Assembly (NCBI RefSeq): GCF_025717675.1
Contig: NZ_JAJIRT010000003.1
Location: 405,678 to 469,677 of the forward strand
Direction: 5' to 3'
Length of the DNA stretch: 64,000 nt
Source of the DNA: Paucibacter sp. DJ2R-2
Lineage (GTDB): Bacteria; Pseudomonadota; Gammaproteobacteria; Burkholderiales; Burkholderiaceae_C
The notes beneath the pieces were generated by a model. It saw only the letters and a program-made list of their open reading frames with translations, had not been told where the DNA came from and ran no database searches. Shown here in pieces: positions 43,192 through 54,318 of the stretch. Both the position numbers and the translations under genes were made by a program. The stretch's first letter is position 1, and each line of letters begins with the position of its first letter.

Positions 43192-44486
43192 GTCACGGCT
43201 CCCTGGCGTGCGAATTCGGGGCGCTGCCACTCTTCGGTCTTGAGCACCTGGTAGAGGTGCTCCACGGCGGCATAGACGTCCGCAAAGCCGATGTAAAGCG
43301 GTGTGAAGCCGAAGCGCAGGATGTGGGGAACCTCGTCGAGTCGGGCCGGGTCACCGGCGCGGAAGTCGCCGATCACGCCGCGCGCGATCAGGGCCTGGAT
43401 CACCGCATAGCCGGCATGCTGCAGCGGTGCGGCCAGGCTCAGGCAGACCTGGCTGCCGCGTTGCTCAGGCTTGCGCGGCGAGGCCAGGCGCACACCCAGG
43501 GCGCCGCAGCGTTCTTCGGCCAGGGCTATGAAGAGCTCGGTCAGCGCGATGCTCTTTCTGCGCAGCGCGGCCATGCCGCCCAGGCTCTCGGCCGCCAGCA
43601 CCGTGTCGACCCCGCATTCCAGCGCCGCGGTGGACAGCATGGCCGGCGTGCCGCAGATATAGCGCTTGATGCCGGGGGCGGGCTGGTAGTCCGGCGTGAA
43701 CTGGAAGGGTGCGGCATGGCCCAGCCAGCCCGAGAGCGGCTGCCAGAAGCGATCGGCATGGCGCGGGTGGGCCCACACAAAAGCCGGGGCGCCGGGGCCG
43801 CCGTTCAGGTATTTGTAGCCGCAGCCGACGGCGAAGTCGGCATCCGCCCCCTTCAGGTCCACCGGCACGGCGCCGGCCGAGTGGGCCAGGTCCCAGATCA
43901 CCAGGGCGCCGGCCGCGTGGGCGGCGGCGGTCAAGGCCTTCATATCGTGTTTGTAGCCGGTGCGGTAGTTGACCTCGGTGATCATCAGCACGGCCAGATC
44001 GGCGTTCAGCGTGCCGGCGATCTCGTCCACGCTGTCCACCAGATGCAGGCGCGCGCCATGCTGGCGGGCCAGGCTTTCGGCGATGTAGAGGTCGGTCGGG
44101 AAGTTGCTGCGCTCGGAGACGATGAGCTTGCGCGCCGGGGCATCCGCTTGCGCGATGCGCAAGGCAGCGGACAGCACCTTGTAGAGGTTCAGCGAGGTCG
44201 AGTCGGCCACCACCAGCTCGCCCGGGCCGGCGCCCACCAATCGGGCGATCTTGTCGCCGATCTTGCCGGGCAGGTCCATCCAGCCGGCCGTGTTCCAACT
44301 CTTGATCAGGTCCTGGCCCCATTCGCGCAGGATCACCTCCTGCACGCGGCCCAGGGTGGCGCGCGGCAGCACGCCCAGGGAATTGCCGTCCAGGTAGATG
44401 ACGCCGGGCGGCAGGTCGAACTGCTGGCGCAGCTCGCGCAAGGGGTCCTCTTGGTCGAGGACGTCGCAGTCTTGCAAGGTGGTCAT
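43188..44486 (-). CDS. kynU: Kynureninase
   Basis: A 432-residue PLP enzyme splitting kynurenine into anthranilate and alanine. [11 protein letters not shown] near the start and [15 protein letters not shown] with [16 protein letters not shown] (PLP lysine in YKY) are diagnostic. It follows kynB by 40 bp and overlaps kynA. Confidence 0.97.
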   Translation of the reverse strand: MTTLQDCDVLDQEDPLRELRQQFDLPPGVIYLDGNSLGVLPRATLGRVQEVILREWGQDLIKSWNTAGWMDLPGKIGDKIARLVGAGPGELVVADSTSLNLYKVLSAALRIAQADAPARKLIVSERSNFPTDLYIAESLARQHGARLHLVDSVDEIAGTLNADLAVLMITEVNYRTGYKHDMKALTAAAHAAGALVIWDLAHSAGAVPVDLKGADADFAVGCGYKYLNGGPGAPAFVWAHPRHADRFWQPLSGWLGHAAPFQFTPDYQPAPGIKRYICGTPAMLSTAALECGVDTVLAAESLGGMAALRRKSIALTELFIALAEERCGALGVRLASPRKPEQRGSQVCLSLAAPLQHAGYAVIQALIARGVIGDFRAGDPARLDEVPHILRFGFTPLYIGFADVYAAVEHLYQVLKTEEWQRPEFARQGAVT

Positions 44487-44526
44487 GGTCGTGTCTCCAG
44501 GGGAAAGTCGAAATCAGTGGGTTCGT

Positions 44527-45156
44527 TCAGAGCGCGCGCAGCACGGCGCGCACCGGCGAGGCGCAGGCGCCGGCCAGTTTCAGGGGCAGGGCGATCAGCT
44601 CGTAGTCGCCCTCGGGCACCTCGTCCAGCACCAGGTTCTCCAGCACGCGCAGGTCCAGTCGCAGCAGCTGCTGGTGACTGTCCAGGCTCTTGCTGCTGGC
44701 CGGGTCCACCGAGGGCGTGTCCAGGCCGATCAGGCGCACGCCGCGCGCGGCCAGCCAGGCCACGGTCTCGGGCGCGAAGGCGCTGAAATCAGGGTTCCAG
44801 ACCGTGTCGGCGCGCTCGCAGCAGCGCACCAGAACGCGCGGTGGCAGGCCATCGGCCGCATGCTGCACATGTTCGATGCGGATCAGCGGCCCGCAGCCGA
44901 TCGCATGGATCACGCGGCAGGGGCCCAGATAGGCGTCGAGCGCCACGTTGGCCGCGTCGGCGGCATCGTTGGCGTAGTGCAAGGGCGCATCGGCATGGGC
45001 GCCGACATGAGGCGACATGGTCAGCGCGCTCAGATTGACCGGGCAGTCGGGCGAGAGCCGTGCCGTCCAGTTCAGGCGGTAGGGCTCGTCGCCGGGAAAG
45101 ATCGGGGCCTCGGGCGAGACCGTGGGCGAGATGTCCCAGAGTGTCTTGGGCGGCAT
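44527..45156 (-). CDS. kynB: Kynurenine formamidase
   Basis: A 209-residue metal-dependent hydrolase of the cyclase fold, converting N-formylkynurenine to kynurenine. It begins TLWDISPTVSPEAPIFPGD, and SPHVGAHADAPLHY carries the metal-binding His and Asp residues. It is first in the kyn operon, with a leader of about 200 nt to the predicted start site. Confidence 0.96.
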   Translation of the reverse strand: MPPKTLWDISPTVSPEAPIFPGDEPYRLNWTARLSPDCPVNLSALTMSPHVGAHADAPLHYANDAADAANVALDAYLGPCRVIHAIGCGPLIRIEHVQHAADGLPPRVLVRCCERADTVWNPDFSAFAPETVAWLAARGVRLIGLDTPSVDPASSKSLDSHQQLLRLDLRVLENLVLDEVPEGDYELIALPLKLAGACASPVRAVLRAL

Positions 45157-45368
45157 GTGTGGGGTGCTCTCAGTGATTCATCAACAGCTCAAACATTGCG
45201 GCCAGTCCCCGGGGGAGGGGGGCAAGCTCACAGCGGGCGAGACCTTAACAAGGCCTGAAAGCGCGTGGTGTCGGTTAATTCCAACATCTGCTCACGCGCA
45301 TCCAGCGCCGGGTTTGAAGCGAAATCTGAAGCCAGATTGAACAGGGTAAGTCCCGATCCGGCAAGTTC

Positions 45369-45407
45369 AGAATAATTGTTGACGCTTAAACTATCAAGGC
45401 CTAAAGT
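45369..45407. promoter_or_regulatory. Overlapping divergent promoters and palindromic operator between kyn and abm operons
   Basis: Plus strand: -35 TTGACG (45379-45384), a 17-nt spacer and -10 TAAAGT (45402-45407), about 35 bp before the abmA start. Minus strand: -35 TTGATA (45397-45392), a 17-nt spacer and -10 TATTCT (45374-45369). The palindrome-ended TTGACGCTTAAACTATCAA at 45379-45397 spans both -35 boxes. The MarR-family protein encoded in the plus operon is the obvious candidate to bind it (inference). Confidence 0.6.
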
Positions 45408-45442
45408 GCGTCGCAAGTTCACAGATTCAGCGGGAGCAGAGC

Positions 45443-47797
45443 ATGCGCATCACCTGTATCGGCGGCGGCCCAGCCGGCCTGTATTTCGCTCTGCTGATGA
45501 AGCAGCAAGACCCCAGCCATGAGATCACCGTGCTGGAGCGCAACCGCCCCGGTGACACCTTCGGCTGGGGCGTGGTCTTCTCCGACCAGACCCTGGGCGC
45601 CATGCGTGAAGCCGATGCGCCCACGGCCGAGGCCATCCTGACCGCCTTCAACCATTGGGACGATATCGATGTGCACATCGCCGGCCGCAGCATGCGCTCG
45701 GGCGGCCATGGTTTTTGCGGCATCGGCCGCATGAAGCTGCTGAACATCCTGCAAACGCGCTGTGCCGAGCTGGGTGTGAAGCTGGTCTACGAACATGATG
45801 TGCAAGACGATGAAGGCGTGGATGCGGATCTCATCATCGCCTGCGACGGCCTGAACAGCCGCATCCGCCAGAAGTACAGCGCCACCTACCAGCCCGACAT
45901 CGATCTGCGCCAATGCCGCTTTGTCTGGCTGGGCACGACCAAGCTCTTCGACGCCTTCACTTTCGATTTCCAGAAGACCGAGCATGGCTGGTTCCAGGCC
46001 CATGCCTACAAGTTCGACGAGACGCACTCGACCTTCATCGTCGAGACGCCCGAGTCAGTCTGGCAGGCCGCTGGCCTGGAGGCCATGAGCAAGGAAGAGG
46101 GCATTGCCTTCTGTGAGCGCCTGTTCGCCAAGGTGCTGGACGGCCACTCGCTGATCAGCAATGCCTCGCACCTGCGTGGCTCGGCACAGTGGATCCGTTT
46201 CCCGCGCGTGGTCTGCAAGAACTGGGTGCATCACAACGGCCGTGCGCCCGTGGTGCTGATGGGCGATGCCGCCCACACCGCGCACTTCTCCATCGGCTCG
46301 GGCACCAAGCTGGCGCTGGAAGACGCCATCGCCCTGGCCCGAGACATTGGCGAGGCCGGCGGTGATCTGACGCGCGCCTTGGAGGTCTATCAGGCCAGCC
46401 GCAGCATCGAGGTGCTGCGCATCCAGAACGCCGCGCGCAACTCCACCGAATGGTTCGAGAACGTCGATCGCCATGCCCATCTGGCGCCCGAGCAGTTTGC
46501 CTATTCCCTGCTGACCCGCTCGCAGCGCATTTCGCACGAGAACCTGCGCCAGCGAGACGCCGGCTATGTGGGCCGCTTCGAGGCCTGGCTGGCAGCGCAG
46601 AGCGGCCTGCCCGAGCAGGCCGTGCCGCCCATGTTCACGCCTTTCCGCCTGCGTGGCTTGACGCTCAAGAACCGCGTCGTGGTCTCGCCCATGGCGCAGT
46701 ACTCCTGTGTCGATGGTGTGGTCGGCGACTACCACCTGATGCACCTGGGCGCGCGCGCCACCGGCGGCGCCGGCCTGGTCTTTGCCGAGATGACCTGCCC
46801 TTCGGCCGATGGCCGCATCACGCCGGGCTGCCCCGGCCTCTACACCGATCTGCAGGGCCTGGCCTGGCAGCGCATCGTGGACTTCGTGCACACGCACAGC
46901 AGTGCCAAGATCGCCATGCAGCTGGGTCACGCCGGCGCCAAGGGCTCGACCCGGCGCGGCTGGGAGGGCATCGACCAGCCGCTGGAAACCGGCAACTGGC
47001 CTTTGATCTCGGCCTCGCCCCAGCAGTACCTGGCCGCTGTGAGCCAGACCTCGCGCGCCATGGATCGCGCCGATATGGACCGGGTGCGCGATGACTTTGT
47101 CGCCGCCGCCCGCCGCGCAGCCGCGGCCGGATTCGATTGGCTGGAGCTGCACTGCGCCCACGGCTACTTGCTTTCCAGCTTCCTCTCGCCGCTGACCAAC
47201 CACCGCGAGGACGAGTACGGCGGTTCGCTGGAGAACCGCCTGCGCTATCCGCTCGAGGTCTTCCGCGCCTTGCGTGCGGTCTGGCCGGAGGAGCGGCCGA
47301 TGTCGGTGCGCATCTCCGCCCATGACTGGGTGCCCGGCGGCAACACGCCGGAAGACGCGGTGCTGATCGCGGCGGCCTTCAAGGCGGCCGGCGCCGACCT
47401 GATCGATGTGTCCTCGGGCCAGGTCAGCAAGCAGGAGAAGCCCACCTACGGCCGCATGTGGCAGACCCCGTTCTCCGAGAGCATCCGCAACCGCGTCGGC
47501 ATCGCCACCATGGCCGTGGGTGCCATCTCCGAGGCCGACCATGTCAACAGCATCATCGCGGCCGGCCGGGCCGACCTGTGCGCCATCGCCCGCCCGCATC
47601 TGGCCAACCCGGCCTGGACCCTCAGCGAAGCGGCGCGCATCGGCTACCAAGCGGGGCCCGGTCTCGACTGGCCGCGCGCCTACCTCTCGGCCAAGCCGCA
47701 GCTGGAAAAGGAGTTCGAGCGCCAGCGCGCTCAGCAGGCCTCGGCCAGCGCGGGCCTGAGCGCACAAGAGCAGGCCAACAAGGCCTTGGGGGTCTGA
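45443..47797 (+). CDS. abmA: 2-aminobenzoyl-CoA monooxygenase/reductase (flavin fusion protein)
   Basis: A 784-residue fusion. Residues 1-370 form a FAD monooxygenase domain ([42 protein letters not shown]). Residues 400-770 form an Old Yellow Enzyme FMN/NADH domain ([48 protein letters not shown]). Azoarcus evansii has such an enzyme, which hydroxylates and reduces the ring of 2-aminobenzoyl-CoA. A salicylyl-CoA 5-hydroxylase label is often given to the same architecture, but the CoA ligase and kyn genes nearby favour anthranilate. It is first in the plus-strand operon. Confidence 0.88.
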   Translation: MRITCIGGGPAGLYFALLMKQQDPSHEITVLERNRPGDTFGWGVVFSDQTLGAMREADAPTAEAILTAFNHWDDIDVHIAGRSMRSGGHGFCGIGRMKLLNILQTRCAELGVKLVYEHDVQDDEGVDADLIIACDGLNSRIRQKYSATYQPDIDLRQCRFVWLGTTKLFDAFTFDFQKTEHGWFQAHAYKFDETHSTFIVETPESVWQAAGLEAMSKEEGIAFCERLFAKVLDGHSLISNASHLRGSAQWIRFPRVVCKNWVHHNGRAPVVLMGDAAHTAHFSIGSGTKLALEDAIALARDIGEAGGDLTRALEVYQASRSIEVLRIQNAARNSTEWFENVDRHAHLAPEQFAYSLLTRSQRISHENLRQRDAGYVGRFEAWLAAQSGLPEQAVPPMFTPFRLRGLTLKNRVVVSPMAQYSCVDGVVGDYHLMHLGARATGGAGLVFAEMTCPSADGRITPGCPGLYTDLQGLAWQRIVDFVHTHSSAKIAMQLGHAGAKGSTRRGWEGIDQPLETGNWPLISASPQQYLAAVSQTSRAMDRADMDRVRDDFVAAARRAAAAGFDWLELHCAHGYLLSSFLSPLTNHREDEYGGSLENRLRYPLEVFRALRAVWPEERPMSVRISAHDWVPGGNTPEDAVLIAAAFKAAGADLIDVSSGQVSKQEKPTYGRMWQTPFSESIRNRVGIATMAVGAISEADHVNSIIAAGRADLCAIARPHLANPAWTLSEAARIGYQAGPGLDWPRAYLSAKPQLEKEFERQRAQQASASAGLSAQEQANKALGV

Positions 47798-47800
47798 GCC

Positions 47801-48598
47801 ATGGCTGGCAACTTTCCGCCTCTGGTTCAGCAACCGTTGCAAGGCCTGCACGCCGTGGTCACCGGCGGTGGCAGCGGCATTGGCGCGGCCATTGCGCAAA
47901 GCCTGCTGCAGGCCGGCGCCCGCGTCACCTTGATGGGCCGCAACCACGAGCGCCTGCAGGTGCAGCAGCTGGCCCTAGCGGCCCTGGGCGAGGTGGGGTT
48001 TCAGATCGTCGATGTCGGGGATGAGGTCAGTGTGCAGCGCGCCTTCGCCGCCGCCACGGCGCTGGCGCCGGTGGACATCCTGGTCAACAACGCGGGCCAA
48101 GTGGAAACCGCGCCGATCTCGCGCACCTCGCTGGAGCTCTGGCAGCGCATGCTGCAGGTCAATCTGACCGGCACGTTTTTGTGCAGCCGCGAGGTCTTGC
48201 CGGTGATGACGGCGCGCGGCTTCGGCCGCATCATCAATGTGGCCAGCACCGCTGCCTTGACGGGTTATGCCTATGTGGCGGCCTACTGCGCCGCCAAGCA
48301 TGGCGTGCTGGGCCTGACCCGTGCCATGGCCCAGGAAACGGCCAAGAAAGGCGTCACCGTCAACGCCGTCTGCCCAGGCTACACCGAGACTGACATCGTC
48401 GACCGGGCGGTGCAGACCATCATGCAAAAGACCGGCCGCAGCGCCGAGGAGGCGCGCGCCGAGCTGGCCGCCGGCAACCCGCTGGGCCGCCTGATCCAGC
48501 CGCAGGAAGTGGCGGCCACGGTGCTTTGGCTGGCGCGCCGTGACAGCGCGGCCATCAACGGCCAAGCGATCTCGGTCTGCGGGGGCGAGCTGCCATGA
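47801..48598 (+). CDS. Short-chain dehydrogenase (3-hydroxyacyl-CoA dehydrogenase-like)
   Basis: A 265-residue SDR. TGGGSGIG binds the cofactor near residue 20, NNAG is present, and the catalytic Ser and YxxxK are in NVASTAALTGYAYVAAYCAAKH. The cluster position suggests it oxidises a hydroxy-acyl-CoA made from 2-aminobenzoyl-CoA. The exact step is inference. It starts 3 bases after abmA and overlaps the MarR gene by 4 bp. Confidence 0.85.
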   Translation: MAGNFPPLVQQPLQGLHAVVTGGGSGIGAAIAQSLLQAGARVTLMGRNHERLQVQQLALAALGEVGFQIVDVGDEVSVQRAFAAATALAPVDILVNNAGQVETAPISRTSLELWQRMLQVNLTGTFLCSREVLPVMTARGFGRIINVASTAALTGYAYVAAYCAAKHGVLGLTRAMAQETAKKGVTVNAVCPGYTETDIVDRAVQTIMQKTGRSAEEARAELAAGNPLGRLIQPQEVAATVLWLARRDSAAINGQAISVCGGELP

Positions 48599-49172
48599 CA
48601 AGCATGACAAGCGCCCTCGGTCCCGCCGAGCTGGACCCGGGCCTGGACCTGGGGCCGGATCTGGAATCGCGGGTCATCGACGACCACCACCAGGCGCTCA
48701 AGCTCTGGCTGCGCCTGCTGGCCTGCACCAACCGGGTGGAGGGCGTGATCCGCAAGCGCCTGAGCCAGGATTTCGCCACCACCTTGCCGCGCTTCGACCT
48801 GCTGGCCCAGCTGGAGCGCCACCCCGAAGGCCTGGCCATGCGCGAGCTCTCGCAGCGCCTGATGGTGACCGGCGGCAACATCACCGGCATCACCGACCAG
48901 CTCGAATCCGAGGGCCTGGTGGTGCGCGAGGCCCATCCCAGCGACCGTCGCTCTTTCACCGTCAAGCTCACGCCGCAAGGCCGGCGCCAGTTCAAGCGCA
49001 TGGCGGCCACGCATGAGCAATGGGTGGTGGAGCTGCTGGGTGGCTGGTCGGCCGAGCAGAAGACGGAGCTCTACGGCCTGATGGCCGTCTTGAAAAATCA
49101 TCTGGGTGCGCTGGATGCTGCCGCAGCGGCGACCGCCGCGGCCACCAGCCCCGTGAGCAAGGAGAAAAAGAA

Positions 49173-49176
<4 letters not shown>
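48595..49176 (+). CDS. MarR-family transcriptional regulator
   Basis: A 193-residue regulator. The winged helix reads [20 protein letters not shown] and [19 protein letters not shown], with the wing at [13 protein letters not shown]. The tail is Ala-rich and ends in a lysine cluster. MarR proteins in aromatic-CoA clusters usually repress until a CoA thioester binds. Being inside the operon, it probably regulates itself and the kyn operon through the palindrome at 45379-45397. The gene overlaps both neighbours. Confidence 0.9.
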
Positions 49177-50027
<851 letters not shown>

Positions 50028-50030
50028 GCG

Positions 50031-51203
50031 ATGAGTGAGTCGATGGCAAACCCCGCGCTCAAGCACCTGGAGTGGCCGTTCTTTGAACCGCGCCACCGCG
50101 AGCTGGCGGCACAGCTGGACGCCTGGTGCGCCGAATTTCTGCACAGCGGCCATGGTGCCGATGTGGATGCCGAGTGCATCAGCCTGGTGCGCGCCCTGGG
50201 GCAGGGTGGCTGGCTGCGCCATGCGGTGGCCGGCACGGCGCTTGGTGGCGCGGCGGAGGTGATCGACACCCGCGCCATCTGCCTGCTGCGTGAAACCTTG
50301 GCTCGCTACAACGGCCTGGCCGATTTCGCCTTTGCCATGCAGGGCCTGGGCTCAGGCGCGATCTCGCTGGCGGGCACGCCCGAGCAACGAGCGCGTTATC
50401 TGCCGGCCGTGGCGCGCGGCGAGAAGCTGGCGGCTTTTGCCCTGTCCGAGCCGCAGGCTGGCTCCGATGTGGCGGCCCTGCAGTGCAGCGCGCGGCTGGA
50501 CGGTGACAGCTATGTCTTGAACGGCGAGAAGACCTGGATCTCCAACGGGGGCATTGCCGACTTCTACGTGGTGTTTGCTCGGACTGGGGAAGCGCCCGGT
50601 TCGCGCGGCATCAGCGCCTTCATCGTCGATGCCGGCACGCCGGGCTTCGAGATTGCCGAGCGCATCGAGGTGATTGCGCCGCACCCGCTGGCGCGGCTGA
50701 AATTCAGCGACTGCTGCATCCCGGCCAGCCAGCGCATCGGCGCGCCGGCTGAAGGCTTCAAGATTGCCATGCGCACCCTCGACGTCTTCCGCACCTCGGT
50801 GGCCGCCGCCGCCCTGGGCTTTGCGCGGCGCGGCCTGCAAGAGGGCCTGGCCCAGGCCAAGAGCCGGGCCATGTTCGGTGCCCATCTGGCCGATCTGCCC
50901 CTGGCCCAGGCCAAGCTGGCCGAGATGGCCTGCACGGTGGACAGCTCGGCCCTGCTGGTCTACCGCGCCGCCTGGCAGCGCGACCAGGGCCAGACGGTCA
51001 CGCGCGAGGCGGCGATGGCCAAGCTCATGGCCACCGAGGGCGCGCAGCAGGTGATCGACGCCGCGCTGCAACTGCATGGCGGCCGCGGCGTGCGCAGCGG
51101 CGAAATCGTGGAATCGCTGTACCGGGAAATCCGTGCCCTGCGCATTTACGAGGGCGCGAGCGAGGTGCAGCAGCTGATCATCGGACGGGACTTGTTGAAA
51201 TGA
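50031..51203 (+). CDS. Acyl-CoA dehydrogenase
   Basis: A 390-residue flavoenzyme. [35 protein letters not shown] (FAD and substrate site) and [21 protein letters not shown] are typical, and the C-terminal [20 protein letters not shown] closes the fold. It likely introduces a double bond in a beta-oxidation step of the ring-opened acyl-CoA. It overlaps the CoA ligase gene by 4 bp. Confidence 0.92.
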   Translation: MSESMANPALKHLEWPFFEPRHRELAAQLDAWCAEFLHSGHGADVDAECISLVRALGQGGWLRHAVAGTALGGAAEVIDTRAICLLRETLARYNGLADFAFAMQGLGSGAISLAGTPEQRARYLPAVARGEKLAAFALSEPQAGSDVAALQCSARLDGDSYVLNGEKTWISNGGIADFYVVFARTGEAPGSRGISAFIVDAGTPGFEIAERIEVIAPHPLARLKFSDCCIPASQRIGAPAEGFKIAMRTLDVFRTSVAAAALGFARRGLQEGLAQAKSRAMFGAHLADLPLAQAKLAEMACTVDSSALLVYRAAWQRDQGQTVTREAAMAKLMATEGAQQVIDAALQLHGGRGVRSGEIVESLYREIRALRIYEGASEVQQLIIGRDLLK

Positions 51204-52882
51204 GCAACTCTGCCTCCAACACTGCCATGGCCTACACATCGCACCAGGATTGCTTCGCGTTTGAGCACCTGCCGCCGCGCGAGCAGTGGCCCGAGCTGAT
51301 CTTCGAGCTGCCCGAGCTGCAGTTCCCCGAACGCCTGAACTGCGCGCATGAGCTTCTGGACGCCTGGGTCGAGCGCGGCCAGGGCGAGCGCCTCTGTGTG
51401 CAAGGCCTGGGTGTCGGCGGTGAGCCGGTGCGCTGGAGCTATGCCCAGCTTCAGGCCGAGGCCAACCGCATCGCCCATGTGCTGGTCGATGAGCTGGGCG
51501 TGGTGCCGGGCAACCGCGTGCTGCTGCGTGGTGCCAACACGCCGGCCATGGCGGCCTGCTGGTTCGCGGTGATGAAGGTGGGCGCCATCGCCGTGGCGAC
51601 CATGCCCCTGCTGCGCGCGGTGGAGCTGGAACAGATCATCCAGAAAGCCGAAATCCGTCACGCCCTGTGCGACGAGCGCCTGGCCGAGGAGCTGCACCTG
51701 GCGCGCGAACGCTGCCCGGGTCTGACACAGGCCCTGCTGTTCCACAGCGCCGCGCCTGATGGCCTGGAGGCGCGCGCCGCGGCCAAGCCGGCGCAGTTCG
51801 CCACGGTGGACACCGCCGCCGAGGACTGCTGCATCATCGCCTTCACCTCGGGCACCACCGGCCAGCCCAAAGGCACCATGCATTTCCACCGCGATGTGAT
51901 GGCCATCTGCCGCTGCTGGCCGCCGCATCTGCTGCGCCCTCAGGTCGACGATGTCTTCATCGGCAGCCCGCCGCTGGCCTTCACCTTTGGTCTTGGCGGC
52001 CTGCTGCTGTTCCCGATGACGGTGGGCGCCTCGACCGTGCTGCTGGAAAAAGCCTCGCCCGAGGCCTTGCTGCCGGCCGTGGCCCGCTATGGCGCCACCG
52101 TCCTGTTCACGGCGCCCACGTCTTACCGGGTGATGGCCCCGCTGCTGGGCGAGCATGAGCTGAGCAGCCTGCGCAAATGCGTCAGCGCCGGCGAGGCCTT
52201 GCCCGCCGCCACGCGCCAGCTCTGGAAAGAAGCGACCCGGGGCCGCACGGCGGCGGGCGAGGGCGGTATCGAGCTGATCGACGGCATCGGCGCCACCGAG
52301 CTGCTGCACATTTTTATCTCGCACGACGAGGCCACGGCCCGGCCCGGTGCCACCGGTCGGCCCGTGCCGGGTTACCGCGCCTGCGTGCTGGGCGAGGAGG
52401 GTCAGGTCTTGCCTCCCGGTCAGGTGGGTCGTCTGGCCGTCAAGGGCCCGACCGGCTGCCGCTACCTGGCCGACGAGCGCCAGAAGAACTATGTGCTGAA
52501 CGGCTGGAACCTGACCGGCGATGCCTACCTCGTCGACGAGCAGGGTTTCTTCGTCTACCAGGCGCGCACCGACGACATGATCATCTCCGGCGGCTACAAC
52601 ATCGCCGGCCCCGAGGTGGAAGCGGCCCTGCTGCTGCATCCGGCCGTGGCCGAGTGCGGGGTGGTGGGGCAGGCTGATGAGGAGCGCGGCCAGATCGTCA
52701 AGGCCGTGGTGGTGCTGCGCCCCGGCTTCGAGGCCGGGCCCGAGCTGTGCAAGACCTTGCAGGATTTCGTCAAGGCCACCATCGCTCCGTACAAATACCC
52801 GCGCGCCATCGAGTTCCGCGAGCGCCTGCCGCGGACCGAGACCGGCAAGCTGCAACGCTTCCGCCTGCGCCAACCCGCCTAG
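51200..52882 (+). CDS. abmG: 2-aminobenzoate-CoA ligase
   Basis: A 560-residue member of the benzoate-CoA ligase branch of AMP-forming ligases. The P-loop is [33 protein letters not shown] matches the acid-CoA ligase A5 motif of this branch, and [13 protein letters not shown] carries the catalytic Lys. It activates anthranilate to 2-aminobenzoyl-CoA. The alternative of benzoate as substrate is less likely because kynureninase is encoded in the adjacent operon and no box or ben genes are visible. Confidence 0.87.
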   Translation: MSNSASNTAMAYTSHQDCFAFEHLPPREQWPELIFELPELQFPERLNCAHELLDAWVERGQGERLCVQGLGVGGEPVRWSYAQLQAEANRIAHVLVDELGVVPGNRVLLRGANTPAMAACWFAVMKVGAIAVATMPLLRAVELEQIIQKAEIRHALCDERLAEELHLARERCPGLTQALLFHSAAPDGLEARAAAKPAQFATVDTAAEDCCIIAFTSGTTGQPKGTMHFHRDVMAICRCWPPHLLRPQVDDVFIGSPPLAFTFGLGGLLLFPMTVGASTVLLEKASPEALLPAVARYGATVLFTAPTSYRVMAPLLGEHELSSLRKCVSAGEALPAATRQLWKEATRGRTAAGEGGIELIDGIGATELLHIFISHDEATARPGATGRPVPGYRACVLGEEGQVLPPGQVGRLAVKGPTGCRYLADERQKNYVLNGWNLTGDAYLVDEQGFFVYQARTDDMIISGGYNIAGPEVEAALLLHPAVAECGVVGQADEERGQIVKAVVVLRPGFEAGPELCKTLQDFVKATIAPYKYPRAIEFRERLPRTETGKLQRFRLRQPA

Positions 52883-53021
52883 AGCTTGTGAATTTTCTAC
52901 TGCGCGACTGCCATGCGTCGTTGGTCCGGTGCTCGGAATCCTCACGTACAGGAAGTACGTTCCGGTTCCTGCGCTCCGTCCGCCTTGCCTGACAGCCGCT
53001 CGCTACGAAAATTCCCAAGCT
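52883..53021. repeat. 139-bp intergenic element with terminal inverted repeats
   Basis: The ends agcttgtgaattttc (52883-52897) and gaaaattcccaagct (53007-53021) are inverted copies with one mismatch in 15. The interior contains CACGTAC-aggaa-GTACGT and other partial palindromes. It begins right after the stop of the CoA ligase gene and encodes nothing. It resembles repetitive intergenic elements of Burkholderiales; no transposase is inside. Confidence 0.75.
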
Positions 53022-53089
53022 AACAGTTCCATTCCTCGTGTTGTGATTTGCTGATTGTCCCATTCACCCCCGCCCTGGAGACCCTTGCC

Positions 53090-54304
53090 ATGAAGACCAA
53101 GCGCTCAATGATGATGAAGCTCGTGCCCGCCGCCTTGAACTCAGCTGCGATGGCTTGCGTGTTGCTCGGCGCCAGCGGCTCCGCTTTGGCGGCCGACAAG
53201 GTCAAGGTCGGCCTGCTCAGCACCTTGTCTGGCCCTGGCGCCGGTCTGGGCGTGGACATCCGCGATGGCTTTCAGCTGGGGCTCAAGCATGCGGGTGGCA
53301 AGTTCGGCGGCCTGCCGGTCGAGCTGATCACCGCGGACGACCAGCAGAACCCCGAGGTCGCCAAGCAGACCTCGGACCGCCTGATCAAGCGCGACAAGGT
53401 CGACTTCATGACCGGCATCGTGTTTTCCAATCTGATGCTGGCCGTAGGCCCCAGCGTGTTCGAGAGCAAGACGCCCTACATCAGCGCCAATGCCGGCCCT
53501 TCGCAGTACGCGGGTGAGCAATGCAACCCCTATTTCTTCAACGTGGCCTGGCAGAACGACAACCTGCATGAGGCCGTGGGCAAGACGGTGATGGACAAGG
53601 GCTTCAAGAAGCTGGTGCTGCTGGCGCCCAACTACCCGGCCGGCAAGGACGCGCTGACCGGCTTCAAGCGCTTCTACAAGGGCGCGGTGGTCGAGGAGAT
53701 CTACACCAAGCTCGGCCAACTGGACTATGCCGCCGAGCTGGCGCAGGCGCGCGCCGCCAAGCCCGATGCCATGTACATCTTCCTGCCCGGCGGCATGGGC
53801 ATCAATTTCATCAAGCAGTTTGTCGGCGCCGGGCTGTCCAAGGACGTGACGCTGTTCGGCCCCGGCTTCTCGGCCGACGAGGATGTGATCAAGGCCGTGG
53901 GTGAGCCCATGCTGGGCATGTTCAACAGCTCGCACTGGGCGCATGACATGGACAACGCCGCCAACAAGAAGTTCGTGGCCGACTTCCAGAAAGACTACGG
54001 CCGCCTGCCTTCGCTTTACGCCAGCCAGGGCTATGACGCGGCCTTGCTGATGAACGCCGCGGTGCGCGATGTGAAGGGCAAGATCGAGGACAAGGATGCC
54101 GTGCTCAAGGCCATCAAGGCCGCCAAGTTCGAGTCCGTGCGTGGTGCCTTCAAGTTCAACAACAACCAGTACCCGATCCAGGACTACTACCTGCGTGTGA
54201 TCGGCAAGGACACCCAGGGCCGCGTCACCAACAAGACCCTGGGCAAGATCTTCAGCAACCATGCGGACGCCTACGCGGCGTCGTGCAAGATGGCGGCCAA
54301 GTGA
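53090..54304 (+). CDS. Branched-chain-type ABC transporter substrate-binding protein
   Basis: A 404-residue exported protein. The signal peptide ends near ALAADK. The mature protein reads KVGLLSTLSGPGAGLGVDIRDGFQL and TADDQQNPEVAKQTSDRLI, the Peripla_BP_6 (LivJ-like) fold. Its place in the anthranilate cluster suggests an aromatic acid ligand, but sequence alone does not show this. ATG 53090 follows GGAG; the frame above is in the repeat element region. Confidence 0.92.
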   Translation: MKTKRSMMMKLVPAALNSAAMACVLLGASGSALAADKVKVGLLSTLSGPGAGLGVDIRDGFQLGLKHAGGKFGGLPVELITADDQQNPEVAKQTSDRLIKRDKVDFMTGIVFSNLMLAVGPSVFESKTPYISANAGPSQYAGEQCNPYFFNVAWQNDNLHEAVGKTVMDKGFKKLVLLAPNYPAGKDALTGFKRFYKGAVVEEIYTKLGQLDYAAELAQARAAKPDAMYIFLPGGMGINFIKQFVGAGLSKDVTLFGPGFSADEDVIKAVGEPMLGMFNSSHWAHDMDNAANKKFVADFQKDYGRLPSLYASQGYDAALLMNAAVRDVKGKIEDKDAVLKAIKAAKFESVRGAFKFNNNQYPIQDYYLRVIGKDTQGRVTNKTLGKIFSNHADAYAASCKMAAK

Positions 54305-54318
54305 GCTGAGGCGCAGCG

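Noticed and set aside
45228..45422. A 64-codon minus-strand frame upstream of kynB
   Set aside because: Its start lies upstream of the predicted kyn promoter -10 and it has no ribosome site.
46055..47947. A 630-codon minus-strand frame opposite the monooxygenase/reductase gene
   Set aside because: Low-complexity composition and no motifs; the plus-strand gene shows two clear flavoprotein domains.
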